Origin: Clostridia bacterium
GTDB taxonomy: Bacteria; Bacillota; Clostridia; Christensenellales; UBA1242
Assembly (NCBI GenBank): GCA_017443885.1
Contig: JAFSXW010000049.1
Coordinates: 1 to 11,137 of the forward strand
Reading direction: 5' to 3'
Length of the DNA stretch: 11,137 bases
Shown: positions 6,811 through 11,137 of the stretch, piece after piece
Position numbering within the stretch: position 1 is the first letter of the stretch
Layout: each line of letters begins with the position of its first letter
Position numbers and translations under genes: made by a program
Notes under the pieces: model-generated
Databases searched by the model: none
Seen by the model: the letters and a program-made list of their open reading frames with translations, nothing else
Told to the model about the DNA's origin: nothing

Positions 6811-7729
6811 GATTTATAACACTCCACTAAAATATATGCTCATTGTTTTAGCGTCTATTTTAGCGCTTGCAATAATATTTGGCGCCATTTTTGGCGTAAA
6901 TACCAGCACCGAACTTTCAGGTGGCTCGCAAATAAAAATTGATGTAACTGATTTAAACGCTGGGCAAGTATTAGGTTCTGCAAAAAACACATTATCTAAA
7001 AATCACTTAATTGTGGAAGGGAACAGTGTTGAAAATAACGGCACTAAAACATATTTAGTGATAAATGTAACAAGCAGAAAAATTGCAAACAGTGATGAAA
7101 TTAGAACTCAAATTGCAACAAATGCTGGCATTGATGAAAGCAAAGTTTTAAGCTTTAAAACTATTAGCCCAGCATTTAAGCCATTATCTATTGTGCTATT
7201 TGGTGTTGGTGTGCTGGTGGCTATAATTGTTGTGTTCGTTGTTGCATTATTTAGGTATAAACTAAATGGGGCATTAACTATTGGGCTTGCAAATTTAGTA
7301 AATATTATTTTATATCTATCTATTCTAATTTTAACTCGCATTTGGGTTAATTCTGCAAGTTTGGTTTCACTTGTTATTTCAATGATTATCACAAATATAT
7401 TGGTTGTGTCTTTGCTTGAAAATATTCGAAATCATGCTTCGCTTAAACAATATGCTGGCTTAAATGAAAAAGAGATAACTGTTCATTTTGCAGAAAAATT
7501 GTTTATTCCATCAGTGTTTGTTTGTGGGGCCCTTTGCCTTATGAGTGTTGCACTTTTATTTGTGATAAATGCTTATGTTCAACTTTTTGCTTTAAGTTTA
7601 ATGGTTGCAAGTTTAATTAGCTTCTTTATTAGCCAATTATTATCTGTTAGCGTTTATTACAATTTGCTTTCTGTGTTTAACTTAAAACGAAAACAAAAAT
7701 CAAGCAAAAATGTTAATTCTAAAAAATAA
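6797..7729 (+). CDS. secF: Protein translocase subunit SecF, divergent, Asp to Asn in TM4
   Basis: SecF is the partner of SecD in the membrane complex that assists Sec translocation. The 310 residues contain TM1 (about 12-33), an LSGG motif (40-43) at the place of the family's DFTGG, an extracellular domain to about 128 and five further helices (about 130-152, 158-180, 186-206, 236-257, 261-285), ending in a basic tail (KRKQKSSKNVNSKK). Without gaps against E. coli SecF, Asn200 occupies the position of the conserved Asp213 in GYSLNDS, and the LAHDV block of an earlier helix reads LANLV. ENIR after TM4 probably corresponds to DRIREN with a two-residue shift. The strong GGAGGGG (6784-6790) lies inside secD, 6 nt before the ATG. 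The 14-nt overlap suggests coupled translation and matched dosage. Confidence 0.88.
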   Translation: MKITKIYNTPLKYMLIVLASILALAIIFGAIFGVNTSTELSGGSQIKIDVTDLNAGQVLGSAKNTLSKNHLIVEGNSVENNGTKTYLVINVTSRKIANSDEIRTQIATNAGIDESKVLSFKTISPAFKPLSIVLFGVGVLVAIIVVFVVALFRYKLNGALTIGLANLVNIILYLSILILTRIWVNSASLVSLVISMIITNILVVSLLENIRNHASLKQYAGLNEKEITVHFAEKLFIPSVFVCGALCLMSVALLFVINAYVQLFALSLMVASLISFFISQLLSVSVYYNLLSVFNLKRKQKSSKNVNSKK

Positions 7730-7752
7730 GATAAAACAAAATATTAAAACTC

Positions 7753-7784
7753 AAAGCCTTTTTAAGTTACATTAAAAAGGCTTT
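7753..7784 (+). promoter_or_regulatory. Perfect 13-bp hairpin before recJ; attenuator, weak terminator or RBS-masking element
   Basis: AAAGCCTTTTTAA (7753-7765) and TTAAAAAGGCTTT (7772-7784) are perfect inverted repeats around a 6-nt loop (GTTACA). The following bases are AAATTTG rather than a T tract, so termination would be inefficient. The 3' arm includes AAAAAGG (7774-7780), the only Shine-Dalgarno-like sequence in front of recJ. Folding would therefore hide the ribosome-binding site. No promoter is apparent between the hairpin and recJ. Confidence 0.6.
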
Positions 7785-7794
7785 AAATTTGACT

Positions 7795-10128
7795 ATGAAA
7801 AAAGATAAGTTATTAGAAGATAAACGCCTAATTAATTGGCTAAATAATAAAGGAATTATAACGCAAGAAGATATGCGTGAATTTTTGTATCCTTCTTTTT
7901 CTAGTTTAAATAATCCATTTTTATTTAAGAATATGAATAAAGTTGTTCAAACAATAAAAAATGGAATAAACAAAAATAAAAAATTTGTTATTGTTGGCGA
8001 TTATGATTGTGATGGCATTTCTTCTAGCACGCTTTTTTATAAATATTTTGAAAGCCAGAATGCAAAATGTGATGTTTATATTCCTAATCGCTTTGAAGAT
8101 GGCTATGGCCTTAATATGCATCTGATAGATGAGATTTTAGAAAAGAGCAATCCAGATATTTTAATTACAGTTGATTTAGGCATAAGTTGCATTAATGAAA
8201 TTGACTATTTAAATTCAAAAGGCGTTGTGGTTATAGTAACCGACCATCACGAACCACAAGAAACACTGCCGAATTGCTTAATTATAGACCCAAAAGTGAA
8301 CACCGAATATCCTTTTTCTCATTTATGTGGGGCGGGAGTTGTGTTTAAAATTGTTTCTGCACTTGCAGGGCACGAATTTGCCAATTCGTTTATAGATTTA
8401 GTGGCAATTGCTACTATTGGTGATATTGTGCCACTTTTGGGCGAAAACAGGGCAATTTCAAAACTGGGCATGGAAAAACTTGCTAAAAAAGATTTTAGTT
8501 TATTAGGGCTAAAACTTCTTTTTAATCAGTTAAAAATAGAAAACCCACAAAGCAGTGATATTTATCTTAAAATTGTGCCACGAATAAATAGTAGTGGGCG
8601 TATGGACAACGCTAAAAAAGTGTTTGATTATTTTGTGTGCTCTGATGAAAATGTATGCTTAAAATTACTTGCTGAAATTTTGGCAGATAATGAACTTCGG
8701 CTCACAGAAATATCTAGGTGCTATTCTGAGATAGAAAAAGAATTAGAAAAATTAAATATTATAGACTTGCCTCTTATTTGTGTTAAGGGCAATTTCCATG
8801 AAGGTGTGCTTGGAATCTTAGCTTCAAAAATCACCACAACATATAATAAACCTGCCATTGTGTTTAGCAAAACGGCAACTTCTTCATATAAAGGTAGTGG
8901 AAGAAGTGTTGCAGATATTAATTTGCATGGTGTAATTATGAACTTTAAAGATTTATGCTTGCACTTTGGTGGGCATAAAATGGCACTTGGCCTTGAAATT
9001 AGTGAAGATAAAATAGACGAATTTATAAATAAACTTACAGTGTTTTGTAAAAATGCACCAGAATTTAATAGCGTAAATTTACTGCCAAGCACAAAAGCGG
9101 ATATTATAATAGACTTCAAAGATATAAATGCTAATTTTATTGGCGAATTAAATTTACTTGCGCCATTTGGTTGCGAAAATAGTAAACCAATTTTAGCAAT
9201 AAAAACAAATAGCCAACTTAATTTTGCTGTTTTAGGCAAAAAGGGCGCGGGGCATATAAAACTTGTTAATGAAGCAAACGCTAATGTTGTTTATTTTGGT
9301 GGAGAAAAGCATAAAAACATACTTCTTTCAAATGGAGAAAAAGAAATTTTCCTTGACCTTGATTTTACTGAATTTAAAAATAAGAAATATCCACAAGGCG
9401 TGGTTAAACAGGTGAAGTTACTTTCTGCTAAATCTTATTTTAATAATGAAGAATATTTAGTTAATAGAATATTTAATTTTTGCTTAGGGCTATGCACTAA
9501 AGAAGCACAAAACTTAGATAATATTTTCAAAATTCAAAACATAGAAGAGTTTTTAATAAAGGCAAAAGATAGTGCTTTTGGAAATTTGATATTAGCATGC
9601 ACGCCTTCTTCTCAGGACCTTTTAAAGAATATTAATTTAAACAATTTTACTATTGTGGACGAACCACCACAAAGCCTACAAAATGCCGTGCTAGTGAGCA
9701 ACAATTCTCTATGTGATTTAGGCTACAAAATTGGGTATAAAAACATATTAGTTTTAGATAATTTAAGTGAAGAAGAACTACTAAGATTAAGTGAAAAAAG
9801 TAATGTTTTTTACTTAAAAACACAGATTTTTAATAAAGCATATTTAAGTGGAGTGAATATTAGGCAATTATGTGCAAATGTGTATACGCAAATTGCAGGC
9901 AATATGATTAGCAAGTCGTTTTCAAGTTGGCAAGAACTAATTGCTAATTTAAAGTCCTCAATTCCTAATTATAGCGAGGAGCAAATTGCAATAAGTGTGA
10001 TGGCGCTATATGAACTTAAAATAATTGACATTATCTTTGCTAGCCCTTCGTTTATATCTATTACGCTTTGTGGTTCATCTAAAAAAGATTTATCTTTAAG
10101 CAAAGTTTTAACTTATTTTGGAGAATAA
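7795..10128 (+). CDS. recJ: Single-stranded-DNA-specific 5'-3' exonuclease RecJ
   Basis: RecJ degrades 5'-ended single-stranded DNA in recombination and repair. From the ATG the protein has 777 residues, close to the long Bacillus form (about 786) rather than E. coli RecJ (577). DHH-family motifs are intact: DYDCDG (69-74), VDLG (126-129), TDHH (149-152), TIGDIVPL (207-214) and PRINSSGRMDNA (262-273). The DHHA1 part has HEGVLGILASK (335-345), GSGRS (367-371) and FGGHKMALGLEI (391-402). An OB-type segment (about 441-545, LNLLAPFG, GHIKLV) follows, then a C-terminal region from about 545 without motifs I can name. A TTG at 7789 adds two residues and has better spacing (8 nt) from AAAAAGG than the ATG (14 nt), so the start is uncertain. 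Metal ligands appear complete. Confidence 0.96.
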   Translation: MKKDKLLEDKRLINWLNNKGIITQEDMREFLYPSFSSLNNPFLFKNMNKVVQTIKNGINKNKKFVIVGDYDCDGISSSTLFYKYFESQNAKCDVYIPNRFEDGYGLNMHLIDEILEKSNPDILITVDLGISCINEIDYLNSKGVVVIVTDHHEPQETLPNCLIIDPKVNTEYPFSHLCGAGVVFKIVSALAGHEFANSFIDLVAIATIGDIVPLLGENRAISKLGMEKLAKKDFSLLGLKLLFNQLKIENPQSSDIYLKIVPRINSSGRMDNAKKVFDYFVCSDENVCLKLLAEILADNELRLTEISRCYSEIEKELEKLNIIDLPLICVKGNFHEGVLGILASKITTTYNKPAIVFSKTATSSYKGSGRSVADINLHGVIMNFKDLCLHFGGHKMALGLEISEDKIDEFINKLTVFCKNAPEFNSVNLLPSTKADIIIDFKDINANFIGELNLLAPFGCENSKPILAIKTNSQLNFAVLGKKGAGHIKLVNEANANVVYFGGEKHKNILLSNGEKEIFLDLDFTEFKNKKYPQGVVKQVKLLSAKSYFNNEEYLVNRIFNFCLGLCTKEAQNLDNIFKIQNIEEFLIKAKDSAFGNLILACTPSSQDLLKNINLNNFTIVDEPPQSLQNAVLVSNNSLCDLGYKIGYKNILVLDNLSEEELLRLSEKSNVFYLKTQIFNKAYLSGVNIRQLCANVYTQIAGNMISKSFSSWQELIANLKSSIPNYSEEQIAISVMALYELKIIDIIFASPSFISITLCGSSKKDLSLSKVLTYFGE

Positions 10129-10130
10129 TG

Positions 10131-11137
10131 ATGGTTTCTGAAAAAAGTTTTTTAAATTTAATTAAAAGCAGTTTTGCTTCGTCTAACGATAGCATAATTT
10201 TGTCATATGGCAAAGCAAAAGAATACTTTGCCGGCAAAAATTGGATTGATGGCAAAGAATATATTAATCATATAGCCATGGTTGCAAAAATGCTTATAGA
10301 TTATGGCCTAGATAGTGATACTATTATTGCTAGTTTAATTTATCAGGCATATCTTATGGGCAAAATAACCTTAAAACAAATTAAGGATGAATATGGCGAA
10401 AGCGTTGAAGGGTTAATAAAAGGATGCGCAAAAACTGCATCTATGAACTATAATAAGCAAGGCGAAAATGCTGGCGAACTTGAAAGCGTAAGGCAAATGC
10501 TTCTTGCTCTTGGGAAAGATATAAGAGTTATTTTTATAATTATTTGTGAAAGATATCAAACATTGCTTTTTATTGATAATTTAGATAATAACACTCAAAT
10601 TGAAATATGCAAAGAAACCATGGATATTTTTGTGCCATTAATTGAACGCTTAGGAATGGGGTCGATTAAAAGCGAAATGGAAGATATTTGCTTTAAACAT
10701 TTAAATCCTAAAGTTTATCATGAGCTAGAAGATGAGCTTAATAAAAAATATAAAAAGCGCGTGCTTATAATGAAAGAAGCAAATAGTGCGATTGAAGAAA
10801 TTTTATTAAAATTAGGAATTCATGGCGAGGTAACATCTAGGTTTAAGCATTTTTACAGCGTTTATAAAAAACTAGATAAGGGTGGAATGGATAAAATCTA
10901 TGATATTATAGCTCTGCGTGTTATAGTGCCTGAAATTAAGGATTGTTATAGTGTTTTAGGTGAAATTCATTCAGTTTATAAGCCTGTTCCCGGAAGAATA
11001 AAAGATTATATTGCAAGCCCAAAACCAAATGGGTATAGATCACTTCACACAACTCTGCTTTCAAAAGATGGCGTGCCGTTTGAGGTGCAAGTGAGAACCA
11101 AAGAAATGCACGAAATTTGCGAGTATGGACTTGCTGC
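10131..11137 (+). CDS. relA: RelA/SpoT-family (p)ppGpp synthetase with degenerate hydrolase domain, 3'-truncated by the window
   Basis: Rel enzymes make (p)ppGpp from ATP and GTP or GDP; most Bacillota Rel proteins also hydrolyse it. The 335 visible codons cover the N-terminal catalytic half; the TGS/ACT regulatory half lies beyond the window. In the HD domain only His47 (EYINH) survives. The family HDxxED is YQAYLM (71-76), and the later Asp and Asn are Glu140 and Thr144 (CERYQT). The synthetase domain looks intact: RFKHFYSVYKK (237-247), Asp258 in IYDIIALRV, RIKD (289-292, the RxKD type of bifunctional enzymes), NGYRSLHTT (300-308) and Glu318 in EVQVRT. GGAG (10120-10123) lies 7 nt before the ATG at 10131. 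An adjacent ATG at 10128, overlapping the recJ stop, is possible. Synthetase activity without hydrolysis is the inference. Confidence 0.93.
   Translation, partial: MVSEKSFLNLIKSSFASSNDSIILSYGKAKEYFAGKNWIDGKEYINHIAMVAKMLIDYGLDSDTIIASLIYQAYLMGKITLKQIKDEYGESVEGLIKGCAKTASMNYNKQGENAGELESVRQMLLALGKDIRVIFIIICERYQTLLFIDNLDNNTQIEICKETMDIFVPLIERLGMGSIKSEMEDICFKHLNPKVYHELEDELNKKYKKRVLIMKEANSAIEEILLKLGIHGEVTSRFKHFYSVYKKLDKGGMDKIYDIIALRVIVPEIKDCYSVLGEIHSVYKPVPGRIKDYIASPKPNGYRSLHTTLLSKDGVPFEVQVRTKEMHEICEYGLA

Noticed and set aside
5485..7729. Frameshift or pseudogene explanation for the odd SecD/SecF motifs
   Set aside because: Both frames are uninterrupted, lengths and helix patterns fit the families, and flanking motifs (DLKGG, EEFSEGK, LSGG) persist, so substitution rather than frameshift is the simpler reading.
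8721..9239. A 172-codon open frame on the minus strand
   Set aside because: It lies wholly inside recJ, whose DHHA1 motifs are unmistakable in the same stretch, and it shows no recognisable domain.
1..11137. CRISPR array, insertion sequence, phage genes, tRNA or rRNA
   Set aside because: I found no spaced direct repeats, transposase motifs, terminal inverted repeats or cloverleaf sequences; the window is conserved housekeeping DNA throughout.

Overview
The window is an AT-rich stretch of a low-GC Gram-positive chromosome, with every gene on the + strand and packed head to tail. The order is ruvC-ruvA-ruvB-queA-tgt-yajC-(small membrane protein)-secD-secF-recJ-rel, a neighbourhood known from Bacillota. 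Three features point to a clostridial relative rather than a Bacillus-type organism. RuvC is present (Bacilli use RecU instead). SecD and SecF are separate genes rather than a SecDF fusion. A four-helix protein resembling the TIGR04086 family sits between yajC and secD. The exact lineage cannot be fixed from the sequence; an uncultured, streamlined clostridial lineage is my inference.

Layout. Positions 1-2087 hold the Holliday-junction set ruvC (5' end cut by the window), ruvA and ruvB, tightly coupled and followed 9 nt later by queA (2097-3125). tgt (3190-4314) has its own near-consensus promoter. yajC (4412-4882) has a promoter in front and an intrinsic terminator behind. Next comes the small membrane protein gene (4966-5352). 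secD (5485-6810) has another strong promoter and overlaps secF (6797-7729) by 14 nt. A perfect 13-bp hairpin separates secF from recJ (7795-10128), and recJ runs directly into a Rel/RelA alarmone enzyme gene (10131 to the window end, cut at 3'). No gene-free stretch exceeds 300 bases.

How the genes work together. RuvABC branch-migrates and cuts Holliday junctions, and RecJ is a 5'-3' single-strand exonuclease of the same repair network. Tgt and QueA are consecutive steps of tRNA queuosine modification. YajC, SecD and SecF are accessory membrane subunits of the Sec translocon. Rel makes the stress alarmone (p)ppGpp.

The most interesting signals are losses of key residues inside otherwise intact genes. 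SecD has Tyr where the family has the essential TM4 Asp, and SecF has Asn at its equivalent Asp, so proton-motive-force coupling looks lost or rebuilt. Rel keeps all visible synthetase motifs, including the RxKD signature of bifunctional enzymes, but its HD hydrolase site is almost entirely erased. Smaller points are a duplicated DERFV leader in RuvB, a recJ ribosome-binding site buried in a hairpin, and a repetitive Lys/Glu tail on YajC. I see no mobile element, CRISPR array, tRNA or rRNA, and no wholly new gene system.
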